Shown here: one piece after another, positions 47,121 to 59,040 of the stretch
Layout: each line of letters opens with the position of its first letter
Position numbering within the stretch: position 1 is the stretch's first letter
Source: Moniliophthora roreri
Lineage: Eukaryota > Basidiomycota > Agaricomycetes > Agaricales > Marasmiaceae
DNA: 64,000 nucleotides
Assembly (NCBI GenBank): GCA_001466705.2
Contig: LATX02000181.1
Coordinates: 434,001 to 498,000 of the forward strand
Direction: 5' to 3'
Notes under the pieces: generated by a model
The model's database searches: none
Seen by the model: the letters and a program-made list of their open reading frames with translations, nothing else
Told to the model about the DNA's origin: nothing
Position numbers and translations under genes: made by a program

Positions 47121-48777
47121 ATGAGTCGCAAGCCAACAATGAATACGCAGGTCCCAGTCTCAGGATCGACAGCGAAACGTAGAAAGCCTACGAGGACAGC
47201 GACGTCCAGGTATGTCACGGTAGCACTATGCCCTCCGTTGTGGAATTGTGACTGACGGGCTTCCATTACAGTAGCTACAGTTTCGCCGGCTTCTCGATGC
47301 CATCCGCATCGTCTGTACCGCCTACTATCAGTAGACCGGCTACGCCAGCTGCAGTGTCTAGGGTTTGTTTACTTTACTACCACCTCAGCTGCATGCTCAA
47401 TACCTAAACGTAGCCACCGCCTGCCATCGAAGAAAAGCATGTGACGATTGCGTATGTGGAATAATGATATCTGGAACGACATTGGTTCTTGGACTAACGG
47501 ATCCCACAGCATTATGGGGGCCACTGGCAGCGGCAAGACAACAGTGAGTGAAGGCTGACGCCTAGAGATCTGTCGTTACTTACGTTCTCGTCCTAGTTCA
47601 TCAATCAAGCCAGTGGCTTCAACCTTCCAGTAGGCCATGGCCTTCAGTCCTGCACCAAAGTTGTGCAACCGGCGCAGCCATTCAAATTCCAAGGATGCCA
47701 GGTGACCCTCATCGATACCCCTGGGTTCGACGACACCACGACCAGCGACACAGACATCTTGAAGATGATTGGAACGTATCTGGCAAATACGTGAGTACTT
47801 CATTAATGGTATGAGCCCAATTGCTTACCCTTGGCTATTTGCTAGGTACAAGGGTGGCAAGAAGCTTGCCGGAGTCGTGTATCTTCACCGCATTTCAGAC
47901 GTACATATGGGCGGCACGTCTACACGGAACTTCAAGCTGTTCAGAGAGTTATGCGGCGAAAGCACATTGAATAACGTGGTCATTGCGACCAATATGTGGG
48001 GTCTAGTTGATCCCGCAATGGCCGAGGCTAGAGAAATCGAGCTTCAGAACGAGGAAATGTTCTTCAAACCAGCCATCGAGAAGGGAGCAACCTTTGTCCG
48101 CCATCTAAATACTGTCGAATCTGCGCATAGCATCCTTCGTCCCTTGGTCGGCAAGCAGCCGCAAGCTCTTCAAATCCAGACGGAGATGGTGGATCAGCAG
48201 AAGGACATTTTCCAGACCACTGCCGGCATTGAGCTTCAAAGGGAGGTTTTGGAGCTGACGAGGGGAGATCAATTGGAATGCCTCGCATTCAAAGAAGAAA
48301 TTGCAGGTGCGTACTGTGCATGTACTGATGTATAACAGAGCTGACTTTGGTGCAGAGTCTGTTCGTATGCAGGAAGAAGAGACTCGTCAGGAGATTCAAG
48401 AAGAGCAAATGCAGCTGCACGATGATATTATCCAAGCAGAGCACAAAAACCAGAGCCTTGCTGTTGAATACAGCGCGCGGAACGCAGAGCTAGAACAACA
48501 GTTAGAGGAGGAGAGGAAAGAGGCGGAACAAGAGTCGATGACGCAACAGGAGCAGATCAAGCAGCTTCAAGAGAACCTCCAGCAAGTCACGACTACGTCT
48601 GCCGCAGAGACAGACAGACTTCAGGCGCAGATCGCCCAAATGAATCGCCAGGTTCAGGAAAAGCATCCTCAGACCCAGACTCAGACTCAGTCTGGGAGAA
48701 CTGGTGCTGGATACTTTGGCGTATATGGTGCTGCTATCGACAGTTTTGTGTCGAGCCGAAGCAAGTCATGGTGGTAA
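47121..48777 (+). CDS. AIG1-like P-loop GTPase with C-terminal coiled coil
   Basis: Model: exons 47121-47209, 47272-47362, 47414-47451, 47510-47543, 47597-47790, 47846-48306 and 48356-48777, 442 aa in frame. Residues 1-70 are Ser/Thr/Pro-rich. The G domain follows: IMGATGSGKTTFIN (P-loop, about 74-87), TKVVQ as a possible switch I, TLIDTPGFDD (G3), GVVYLHRISD, and VIATNMWG in the place of the G4 motif, where the usual Asp is not evident. The last ~150 residues are Glu/Gln-rich and should form a coiled coil (RMQEEETRQEIQEEQ..., QQEQIKQLQENLQQV). Such single-domain GTPases with a coiled coil are numerous in Agaricomycetes and resemble AIG1/septin-type GTPases that oligomerise on membranes. Their function is unknown. 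Confidence 0.85.
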
Positions 48778-49458
48778 GCTAACACTTGGGGCGATTCTGT
48801 AGAGCGTTCGTGGGATGCTAGACTGATTGCACGTGGCAGCTCGTTGTATGTACGCGTTATTTATATTTGGTCGTGTATTGAACAGAGGGCGATATGATAC
48901 ATGTTTCTATTGCATCGAACACTCGTCCTTCCAAAGTTTTGTTATTCACTAAGCGTTACAGAAACTGTTATGTGGATAACTGAGCAGGGAAATGGTCACT
49001 GCGCGGGACCTACTACTGCTTCGATTGCTGCGGTGATAGCATGTCCATTTAAAGACTAGCCGGTGCGCAGTATTAAGCTTTGGAAAATCTATTGGCTTGC
49101 CTTCTAAAGGTATCCTTACAGCTCAAAAGAAGCCTGGCGGCGCGCGTTGGGACCAACTCAGTGTCCACATTGCTGCGGTTGGGCGATTTCTTCGGCGATT
49201 GAACAGGGCTATGGCAGGTGGAAGATGACATTCGATCTTACATATTGTGTGGGTCCTTCAATATGCTACGCCGTGAGGTAGAAGCCTTTACAATTATAGA
49301 GCTCAGGAGAAGTGAAATTCTAGTTCGCACTCGAAACGTGTTGACGCTGATAAGGTTATATCAATCCGCATGCTTTAAAGCCTGGTGCTACGGTACGAAT
49401 CTCTTCTCACTCCCCCGAGACACTCCCTTATTATCTGTCCATAGGATCGATAACCGAA
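48778..49458. other. Intergenic region, no gene recognised
   Basis: Upstream region of the second helicase gene. No coding motif seen. Confidence 0.4.
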
Positions 49459-52400
49459 ATGCCTCAAGCATGTCCAGACATGTTCTCTACTGGGAACTGC
49501 CCAAATCGTGCTTCCTGTCGTTATACACATGATTTCCACATCTGTAGCCCTTGTGGTCGTCTCTTTCCCTCGCCATCCGCATTCAAAAGCCACATGTCCT
49601 CTCAAAACCACCAAACTCACAACAATGAAGCATGGCAGCGTTGTCGTCTTTGTGACAAAACGATGCTAGGAACTCATGCATGGAAGGCCCATGTCTCGTC
49701 AGACAAACACATCAAGAAGACGAAATCAAGTGGTTCTGGTGCCAAAATTAGGCCGGAATCAGTCCTAGTTGTTCCGGGCTATAAGTTCTGTGGAATCTGT
49801 AACCGGCATGTTCAGAACAATTCATGGAAGTCGCATCTTCAGGGGAAAAAACACCGGGCCAGCATTAATGTTGAAGTGTTTACGAGTGGCTTGGACAAAG
49901 CAAAGGTTGATAAGGGTGGGGTCACTGTAACAGGGAATGTCGACTTTGGGATCGTGGGCCCTGAGGCTGGGAAACGTCCCAAGAAACATCAACTCACAAT
50001 CCAAACAACCGTCTCACATGGGAAGATCGGGTTGGCAGATTTTTACACTGTGGCCGCCAAAACGAAAAGGAAACCACCCTCGCCGTACGTGTTAATTGTC
50101 AAGCTCAAGTTACAGATCACTAAACTACACATAGGTTCACCGTGGTTGAAGTCAAGCCTGGACACCGCCAACTCACGCCAAAAAAACCGATTGTCTTGTC
50201 TATTACTGCCCAGCAAGGATATGTGGGTCGGTCCGAAGACCGATTGGTCTTGATCTTTGAAGATGGGTCCTCGAATACACGTTTCCTTATTGCACGAACT
50301 CTATCGATCATCGTTGGGGATGTATCTGACCATCAGGCCCTTCAGCCCAAGGTACCATATACCCCCAAAAGTTCTCTCAAACGTCAGCCAGAGACCAAAG
50401 TAATACCAGGTGAACCGGCTCCCAAAGTTGGCCGTGTACCTTGGGTGGTTTCTCTCCCGAAATCCGCTATTCCAGCCGATCTACTCGGGATGCTGTCCAA
50501 TGAGCAAGAGCCTCTTTCATCGACCATAACGAATATCCGAAACACATTCATACCCAGGACCCTCAACTCGGCCACATACTCAATCACGTTCAAATATTTA
50601 CTTTGGATAGAAGAGTTTAAGATGGAGTAAGACTTTCCCACTGCTTTACACATCATAATACTTATGACTGTGTTCAAGCCGTGAAATGGAGCAGTACGAT
50701 ATATCGTCGACGCGGTTAGAGAGGCAGAGCTCTTTTTACTAGTACGTTGCTTCCTACGACATATGTACTTGACTTACCCTAGTTTTGCAGTCTGATGGTA
50801 CCCGGATTGGCGGAGAAACGACCAAGTGTACTCGTCGGTCCGTTTTAGGTCCCATGCTCGCTGGAAGTCATTCCTGACGATTTTCTTCAGGCGATTATAT
50901 TCGCGTCCATATCCACGGTTCCCCAGAAGGAAAGTGGTTTGAAGGGGGTGTGCATGTCGTTCGCCTCGAAGATGTCGGATTGAAGTTCCACAAATCGTTT
51001 AACGTTTCGCCAAGCGACCGTGTCGATGTGCGATTCAAGCTGAACCGCTACCCTATGCGGCGTCAACATCAAGCGCTGGACCAAAATTTCAGCCTAGCGC
51101 ACGTTATGTTCCCAAGCCAAGCCCACATACCTTCAACTGTTCCTAATTCCCAAGGGATATATGAGCTGCATAATCCTCTCATTGCTGGCAATGGTCCCCA
51201 ACTTCAGGCAATTGCGTCTATTGTCAACCGCCCGGCTGGAAGTGCACCTTTTGTTATCTTTGGCCCGTACGTATTGATACTTTGTCAGCCAGTTTGTCTT
51301 CCGGTAGTAATGTTTCTCCCCTCACTTAGGCCAGGTACTGGCAAGACAGTGACCATGGTAGAGAGTATTCTGCAAATCCTGAAAAAGGATTCAAAGGCCA
51401 AGATCCTAGTCTGCACTCCAAGCAATTCGGCGGCCGATTTGGTTGTTTCTCGCCTTCGGCATGACCTCGACAAGGAACGCCTATTCCGACTCAATGCTCC
51501 TTCCCGATTTCAACGCACTGTACCGGAAGAAATCCGTCCATACACGTGTCCTGATGGTGGTATTCACTACACAATCCACAGTCGCCAACGGGTGATGGAG
51601 TATCAGGTGGTCGTGTCGACTTGTGTCTCAGCTGCCATGGTTTTTGGTATCGGGATTCCTCGAGGCCATTATTCTCATATCTTTGTAGATGAAGCTGGTC
51701 AGGGTACAGAGCCCGAACTAATGATTCCTATTCGGACGATGGCAAGTGAGCAGACAAGCATCGTACTCTGTGGTGACCCGAAACAGCTTGGCCCGGTCAT
51801 ACGATCAAGTATCGCACGGGAGCTTGGGCTTTCGACTAGTTACCTCCAAAGGTTGATGAGCATGGACGTCTACAACGAGCAGCAGGGTTTTGGCAAAAGG
51901 TATATTCCATTCATGTTACACTCGCTTCCCGTCTCATGCCTATTACTGTTACAGTGTTGTCAAGCTCGTCAAAAACTTCCGCTCGCACCCTGCCATCATA
52001 AGCTATCCAAATAAGAGGTTCTACAGCGGCGATCTACAGGCCTGCGGTCCCCCAGAGGTAATCAATTCCTATCTTGGCTCCAAACACCTCGTATCGCCAA
52101 AATTCCCGATTGTCTTCCATGCTGTGAAGGGCAAGGATGACCGTGAGGCATCATCGCCCTCTTTCTTCAACATTGACGAAGCTACACTTATCAAAATTAT
52201 GGTCAAGGACCTCATGGACGACAGGCAGAAGCGTATCGGTAGGCTCTTTATGTATGGCCAGGATCAAATATGATATTGACCCGCTTCTCATAGCCGCCAG
52301 GGATATTGGCGTGATTGCACCCTATCGTGCCCAGGTCACCAAGATTAGGACGCTGTTGAAACAATTTGCTGAAGAGGTCAAGGTCGGGAGTGTAGAAGAG

Positions 52401-52916
52401 TTCCAGGGCCAGGTAAGATTCTCGATAGTTGGCAGTTCCCGAATACCGATATCCTTGTAGGAACGCACTGTGATCATTATATCTTGCGTACGAAGCTCAC
52501 AGGACTATATCAACTTTGACCTCAAGCGCACGTTGGGCTTTGTAGCGAATCCTGAGCGGTTCAATGGTTAGTGCTGTTTGCGATCTTGTCTTTGATCAAG
52601 CGTCTAACTGTATTCTTTTGTAGTTGCAGTCACTCGAGCAAAGGCCCTGCTCATGATTGTTGGTGACCCGTCTGTTCTTGGGTTGGATCCCCTATGGAGA
52701 AAATTTTTGAACTATGTTCATGAGAACAAAGGCTGGCGTGGTGTGGACATTCCCTGGGATCCGACGGAAACTATCGACGAAGCGGGTGGGTATGATCGAG
52801 CCATTCGCGATCTTGCTCAGGCGGAAATGGGAGAATTCATGCAGGCAATGGAAGACATTCAACCTGTGGAAGATGACGAGGACGACGTTATACTAGAACG
52901 ACAGGACACTGCGTGA
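49459..52916 (+). CDS. MOV10/SDE3-type RNA helicase with N-terminal zinc fingers (copy 2)
   Basis: Model: exons 49459-50084, 50135-50626, 50679-50741, 50791-50837, 50891-51266, 51330-51899, 51955-52238, 52294-52412, 52461-52566 and 52624-52916, 991 aa. All nine introns lie at the same codon positions and phases as in copy 1, so the two arose by gene duplication, but the proteins have diverged widely. Motifs are intact: CCCH finger (C5, C14, C20, H24), three C2H2 fingers, [59 protein letters not shown] and VAVTRAK. The C-terminal tail is acidic (EDDEDDVILE). The intron before exon 3 uses AAG as acceptor. Retention of all catalytic residues in both copies suggests separate roles; silencing function is inference from the family. 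Confidence 0.92.
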
Positions 52917-53138
52917 AAAGCTACTTATGTACTCGTCAAATCATGATTTTTTTTTAAATTCCAAATGTCGACCTATCATCACGTGACATTAAGTCCGAAA
53001 CATCCTTCTGCTGGCATTCTGCATCAGTGCGTCCTAAAGTTCAACTACCACCACAACCTTTATCCTCATTTTGATTTGGCCTGTGGCTTCAAAAACTGAC
53101 GTTCTTTGCTACGGGAATTCTCGACACTGATAACGACC
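52917..53138. other. Short intergenic region
   Basis: Contains a T9 run at about 52948-52956 after the helicase stop. Too short for anything else. Confidence 0.4.
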
Positions 53139-54843
53139 ATGGGCGTCGACGACAAATGGATAGGCTTGGCTCTAGCCATCTCGAGTTCTATGGCAATCGG
53201 AATGAGTTCAATTATCACGAAAAAGGTTCGTATCTGTATCTTGAGAATTACTTGTCAGTTCTGATGCAGGTGAATTAGGGTCTCAATGCTGCTGCTTCGG
53301 AGGGCGCCTATGGGACTGTCGCATCTGACAATTTGGCATATTTGCGAAACCCGATATGGTGGGCCGGAATGTCTACTCGTGCGTTCAGATTCCTCGTTTG
53401 GCAAATTCAACGCTGACTCGAAATATTATCAGTTGTTCTCGGTGAAGGTATATCAACTTGACTGCATCTATAATATGGTCTCTAATGGAAGATAAAATGA
53501 CCCTCAGTGGCCAATTTCGCTGCCTACACTTTCGCTCCCCCGATTCTGGTTACACCGCTAGGTGCTTTGAGTGTCCTTATTGGGTGCGTTGTGCCGCTTC
53601 ATTTGCTCAGTGGAGCCAAATGCTGACAAGGTTCTCGTAGAGCAATTTTGGCGTCGTTCTTACTCAATGAGGAGCTTGGTCACCTTGGAAGAGTCGGATG
53701 TGGGCTGTCATTGATTGGATCCCTCATCATTGTTCTCCATGCGCCTGAGGATAAACCGGTTGACACTGTTGATGAAATCCTGGCTTATGCCGTCCAACCT
53801 GGTGCGTGCCTTGTGTCAAGTTGCTCTGTCGATCATTCAAATAACTATCTCCGACAGGTTTCCTCATGTACGTTTTCACGGTCCTTGTGTTTTCCATGAT
53901 CATGATCTATGGCGTTTCCCCCCGATATGGACGCACGAATCCCCTCGTATACATTTCGATATGCTCTGTGGTTGGCTCCGTTTCCGTCATGTCCATAAAG
54001 GGCTTTGGCGTCGCAGTAAAGCTTACCTTCAGCGGCAAGAACCAATTCGTCCACCTGAGTACATATGTCTTCGGCATTGTCTCGGCATTCTGCATCCTCG
54101 TGCAAATGAATTACTACAATAAAGCCCTGGACACATTTTCCGTTAACATGTAAGTGTGCTGCCGATCGGCTATCCGGTGAACTGCTGCTGATGGGTTGGT
54201 ATCTAGCGTCAACCCCATGTATTACGTCGGATTCTCTTCAGCTACTATTGTTGCCTCCCTTATTCTATTCCAAGGATTCAACACCTCTGACACGACCAAC
54301 ACCGTATCGCTCCTTTGTGGCTTTATTGTCACCTTCCTTGGTGTGCACGTCTTGAACCTTTCCCGCGTCGAGCAAGATGAAGCTCTCATGGATGGTACTG
54401 CAGACGGCCACATACCCTCTCATCATCGCCGTGTCAGTCTGACCGGACGACTATCCATGGATGGATGGCATGGAATTGTTGAGCACTATAACCCGCCTGG
54501 ATCCGCTGGCGGCCATGGCCGTAGGAGCTCACTTTACCGCGCTCAGTCGCGTACACTCTTCAATGCTTTTGAGGACGACGAAGACAGGGCACCACGGGAG
54601 AACGTTGGCCTACATCAACTCAGGGAAGAAGATGAGTATGATGAAGATGATGCGGATGAGCGGACACATCTACGGTCGACGCCACCTTCAAGAGGTAGCC
54701 GTATAAACTCGCCGATGAGGCCAAGTTCTGCTCGCGGTACCCCTCCGACTCCTCGAAGGAGCGGGTCCTATTCACCGGTCAACCCACATAGCCATCAAGC
54801 ACAGTCGCTGGGCGATGTGCGGATATCTCCCAGACCAGTGTAA
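53139..54843 (+). CDS. NIPA-type magnesium transporter
   Basis: Model: exons 53139-53225, 53279-53378, 53433-53447, 53508-53583, 53641-53801, 53858-54149 and 54207-54843, 455 aa in frame. NIPA proteins (DUF803) are multipass membrane transporters of Mg2+ in plasma membrane or endosomes. Family hallmarks: [89 protein letters not shown], and INVNPMYYVGFSS-like positions (here IVNPMYYVGFSS). About nine hydrophobic segments end near residue 320, followed by a hydrophilic Ser/Arg/Pro-rich cytoplasmic tail of about 130 residues with an acidic run (REEDEYDEDD). Exon 3 is only 15 nt (53433-53447) and is needed for LVLGEVAN, a conserved stretch, so the micro-exon is well supported. Confidence 0.93.
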
Positions 54844-55422
54844 TCGTTAGCGAGTGTATACTACTTATACCATTTCTGAATAGAAGGAAGCACGTTAGGG
54901 ACTCTTATTCTTGTATGTTCTTGGTATCTATATAGACCTCGTATAATCTTGGCTTAATGCATTGGATTGTGTTTATTGCTAGCCTCGTAACCACGGCGTT
55001 CTACCTTGATCCTTTTCTAAGTGGATAGTCTATTGTAGCACTGCGACACTTGTCGGAGTATTAAACTTGTCGTTGCCTCCGCCGGGCGCTTCAGATCTCC
55101 ATGTCTGTTAACTGAGCGGTGCAGCTCTTGCCTCCCCTAACCTCATGTTTTACTTTGATTGGCGCCAAATGACTGGACTCGGAAAATCTACTATGTGCAA
55201 ATACAGCGCTTGATGGACTTGCGTTCATTGGCTCTTTTGGCCACTACCTGACAAACGCTTCAGAAATCAGTAAAGAGGAATATATGTACTAATGACAAGC
55301 ATCCTGAGCAATCAGACCCGGTTTACGTTCCCCCAGGCTTGTCCCTCCGCTTCCTTGTGACGCGTCCACCTTCCGCTCTCGCTCCTCTCGCTCTTCCAAC
55401 TAAAAACTGGACTCAAAAAGGC
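54844..55422. other. Intergenic region, no gene recognised
   Basis: 3' fl​ank of the transporter gene and downstream flank of the tRNA. Nothing else supported. Confidence 0.4.
55415..55419 (-). terminator. Pol III terminator of tRNA-Val
   Basis: Five T residues on the minus strand, four bases after the end of the tRNA. Confidence 0.75.
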
Positions 55423-55525
55423 TGGTTCAGCCCAGGATCGAACTGGGGACCTTGTGTGTGCAATTACCAAGCCGGAAGCCCAGAAACCTGTGAGACACAA
55501 ATCATAACCACTAGACCACTGAACC
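55423..55525 (-). tRNA. tRNA-Val(CAC) with a 30-nt intron
   Basis: Exons 55525-55489 (37 nt) and 55458-55423 (36 nt) give a 73-nt tRNA. Acceptor stem GGTTCAG/CTGAACC with discriminator A, all seven pairs intact. The D arm carries the A-box-like TGGTCTAGTGG. Anticodon stem TGTGT/ACACA is perfect, loop CT-CAC-AC gives anticodon CAC with U33. T arm CCCAG-TTCGATC-CTGGG is perfect (B box). The intron 55459-55488 lies after position 37, the standard place. CCA is not encoded, as expected in eukaryotes. The strong match to the yeast tRNA-Val layout (variable loop then CCCCAGTTCGATCCTGGGC) supports the call. Confidence 0.95.
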
Positions 55526-56621
55526 ACTGACAGCGAATACATATGCGTTTAATTAGCTAATGATAGCTATCGTGGACTTGCTCCTCGTGTTGTCGTTCTT
55601 GCCACAGCCCAAAACTATTGTCCAAAAGCCTAGTCGAACCAGCTGTTAATGAAATACTCCAAGCAAGGATGGGAGGTACGCTGAATCAAGCGATAATTAA
55701 GTTGAGCTCAGACTTGCGCTTCGATAACTTGTCAATAGACCCAGACGTCGAGACTTGATATCTCGCATGTCACGGCCAAGTAAAGCAACTGACAGGCACA
55801 CGAGCTTAACCTTTGGATCGGGGACCTCAGGCCTCGGGCCCTGGGCTAGAGCTCACTCTAAGCATCCTTCAGGGACCCGTCAGTGCTCCCCGCATTGTTT
55901 GCCGAGTTCAATTCATCCAGGTCTCAAGTACCCTTGTTCCTGGTTCTTTCTCGAATTAATCTCCAAAGGGACAATATATCCATAACGACCCCTCTACACG
56001 CGCGGTGTCAATAGTTTAACGCCAAGGTCCTCAGGAACTTTGAACAAGGGTCGATGTCGCAGACTGCAAGCATGTTGCGTGGCAGCACCTCTCTACCCAA
56101 GTTTTAGTATCGCCGACTTCATTTCGACGTGCCGCAGAAGGCAAGCATCCTGCCATAATATTCAGATACTTGAAAAGACACCGTGTACACCGACGCTGCG
56201 GGCGCCTCGTTATGAACCGTTCGCATTTCAAAAACCCATTAATTTACACCATATATTACAGAATATTCAGCTATAAGTAAACAATGTATATAGGCAATGT
56301 GGGCAAAGAAGTACCGTGTTACAATAGCAGTCTTTCGTGGCCGATACCCGACCTTGCCCAAGAGAACCTAATGGGAAGCGTAAAATGACTGTCGTGAATA
56401 TTCATGAAGCTTCATGAGAAAAAGATGTAGAGTCTAGATGAAACACAGCAGAGATATTGCATTGTACAACGGAAAGTAAAGCACTGAGAATGCCAAGAAG
56501 ATTGCCACATAAGAAAAGAGGACCAAGGAATGAGATTGATACAGGAGATGTAACCATGAACTGACGCGGTGAGAACCAAGCATAGATGCAGCAAATGAAG
56601 GATGAGTGGTTTGTCTTGCCG
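55526..56621. other. Intergenic region, no gene recognised
   Basis: Small frames only, none with a motif. The part next to 56622 is the 3' flank of the G-alpha gene. Confidence 0.4.
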
Positions 56622-59040
56622 TCATGAGAGCAATTTGGATTGCTTGAGGTGCTGACGAATGACCATATCCCGGACTGGTAGCGGACATTCATGAGAAATC
56701 CCCACTGGCGTATGAGCCAGGTGAGAACTTACCACTTGCAATTATCCCAGCTGTCGTCGCCGTATCCTAAAAATAGTCAACTGAGTTTACAGTCGTCTAT
56801 GATAAGCGGAGCCTGAAAACTTACAGTGACTGACGTGCAGAAAGCGTAAAACTTTCTCGGGTTGGGAGAATATTCTCGATGGATCGCACTGAATTTACTT
56901 CGCAGGTCTAGAATGGAAGATATGGTAAGCTTCGCGGATCTAGAGCCGCTGTCGTATACGTGGACAGCCTCGTATGTAGACAGGACAGAAAGACCTCACA
57001 TTTGCTGACATTTTCCATATCATTCGGCCGGTCGCCGTAGCTTCTGACGTACTTTGCCAGCCTGGATAAGGAACGATCAATTTCTCGTGCTGACATCCTG
57101 GTAAGCTTTGCGTACCGAACACCAGAACTAAGTTTCTGCTCTGTCCTTCTGTTCAGCAAATCACCAGAAAGAAACAATTCGAAGGACCCACCGAGAATAT
57201 CGCATTTGTTAAGGAATAGCACAAGGTCTACGTTTGCAAGAAGTTTATTCGAGCAAACAGACTTCCATAGTAGAACAGAGTCCTCCTATCGAGACGGTAA
57301 GCGAAAAAGGGCACATGGAGGGTTGGGTACGTACGAGGCGATTTATTGTGCGGTCCTCAGCCAAGACTTGGTCGAATCCCGAAATAGGTGCTAGGAAGAT
57401 GATAGCATCAACTAGAGAACGGTCAGTGGAGTTTGTCGAGAGATATCATGCGGGTACCACATACCATCGTCGAAGAATGGTACCCATGATTCTTGATATC
57501 GGCTTAGAAAGCGCAATTAAATGATGGATAACGATGCAAGACTCACGTCGCTGAAGGAATGACAATTAGAAATAGATAAATGCTGATAGCCGACTAAATT
57601 AAAGAAATCTAACCTGACTTCTGCTGCCCCCGACATCAATAATCCTCCACTCTGTCGGCGTTTCTCTTCCGGTCGACACCTCCATCTCAAACTTGTACTC
57701 GCACACCCCCACTGTCTTCAATCGAGCCTTCAACACATCGTCTATTATAAGAATGGTCAGAGAAAAACGCGTCCCTTCTGACTGACAGACATACCATCTG
57801 TTGGCAGATACTTTAGCGACGTCACGCGTTCAAGGTCATTTAAGAAGCTGTGCGTGCCAAGGTAAGGACCATACGGATCAGGAGTCTAAGGACAGCTTAC
57901 AATCCCGGAAACTCTTCCAAACGTATCTTGCGGTGGGCCAAGATAGCGCGTACACCTTCGTCATTCCAAAGGGCTATTATATCCCTTCGACACTGGTGGA
58001 GGACTTCCTGGGGTTCGTCGGGGGTCTCCAATCCAGCATTGCCGGCACTTGTCGGTCGGCTTGTCTTTTCATCGCCACCGAGGCTAGCACTTGGAATATG
58101 CCGAGCCTTTGATAACGCGCCTTTCCACCCAGCTCCGGGACGAACGAATACTTCATGGGTTCTGTAAGCCAGCGGGGGTTGTGCTCCTTGACGTGCCGAG
58201 TGTGATGGCCCTGCAAGCTGGGTGGCTTCGTCTTCGTTTGGTGGAACAAGTTTCGCGATAAGCAATGCTTCGATATGCTTCAAGGGCAATAACCTCATCT
58301 TTAGTGACTCCCATGGTGAGGAATAGAACGCGACTGAAGAATGATCTGAGCGACCAGCGTGAAACTCGGAGTCCGACTCGCCGTCCGATTCATTCCCAGA
58401 GTCAGCACGATAGTAGCTGGAGAATGCATGTCCGTTACTTCCGCGAGGGCTCGAAGGTCCTGGATCCCCATTTGAGGCAAATGAATTGGAGATTCTCCTC
58501 TCACGATTGTGTGAGAGCTTGCGCTTGTGCGGATGCGGCGAGGTACTCGGAGACATTAAAGGAGATGTAGGGAGAGATATTGCGTCCAGAATGATTCGTA
58601 TTGAACGGACGATGTTCAGCTGTATCACAGCGCGCCATAGAATTCGTTCTTCCCGAAAAGCTGTTGGAGTGTACAGTCGTTGAAACTCTAAATATGGACG
58701 TTTAGCTTTGGTTGTCGCGAGAATCAATCACTCACGTCTCAACGTCGTAGACTTGCCTAAACGACCGTCAATGGTGAGCTTCCAAACGTTCAGATGGCTC
58801 TCCATGGCACTCACCCGATTCACTCTGACCTAGCAGTAAAAGCCTGACTATTCTCTTCTTCTTCCGCGCCTGTCGCTCAGCCTTGATACTGGCATCAATT
58901 GCCAGACTAATCTGCCTTGCTTCGTCCTCTCGCTGTATCCGTAAAGCAGCCTGTTCTGGCGTCTCGTCTGGGGGCGGTTTGAGGACTTGATCAAGTGGAT
59001 CATCTGAGGGCGGTGGGGAAGATTGCGATGTGCCCCACAT
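56622..59040 (-). CDS. Unconventional G-protein alpha subunit with a large insert
   Basis: Model: thirteen exons, 59040-58815, 58756-58736, 58687-57901, 57847-57795, 57741-57614, 57550-57547, 57491-57465, 57411-57335, 57285-57116, 57061-57000, 56907-56825, 56766-56733 and 56674-56622, 574 aa (ordinary G-alphas have about 350). G alphas bind GTP and relay GPCR signals. G1 GQSESGKST is at 71-79 (usual GAGESGKST). The helical domain holds an insert of roughly 200 residues, rich in Ser/Pro/Arg (exon 3). Then FFLNDLERVTSLKYLPTD, VLKARLKTVGV (switch I with the catalytic Arg and Thr), IIDVGGSRSQR (G3), LFLNKCDIL (G4) and TSVTDTATT (G5). The N-terminus MWGTS lacks the MGxxxS myristoylation signal. 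Such atypical G-alphas are common in Agaricomycetes. Exon 6 would be only 4 nt. Confidence 0.9.

Noticed and set aside
55312..55542. Minus-strand 76-codon frame
   Set aside because: It overlaps the tRNA-Val gene and has no motif; it is a by-product of the tRNA sequence.
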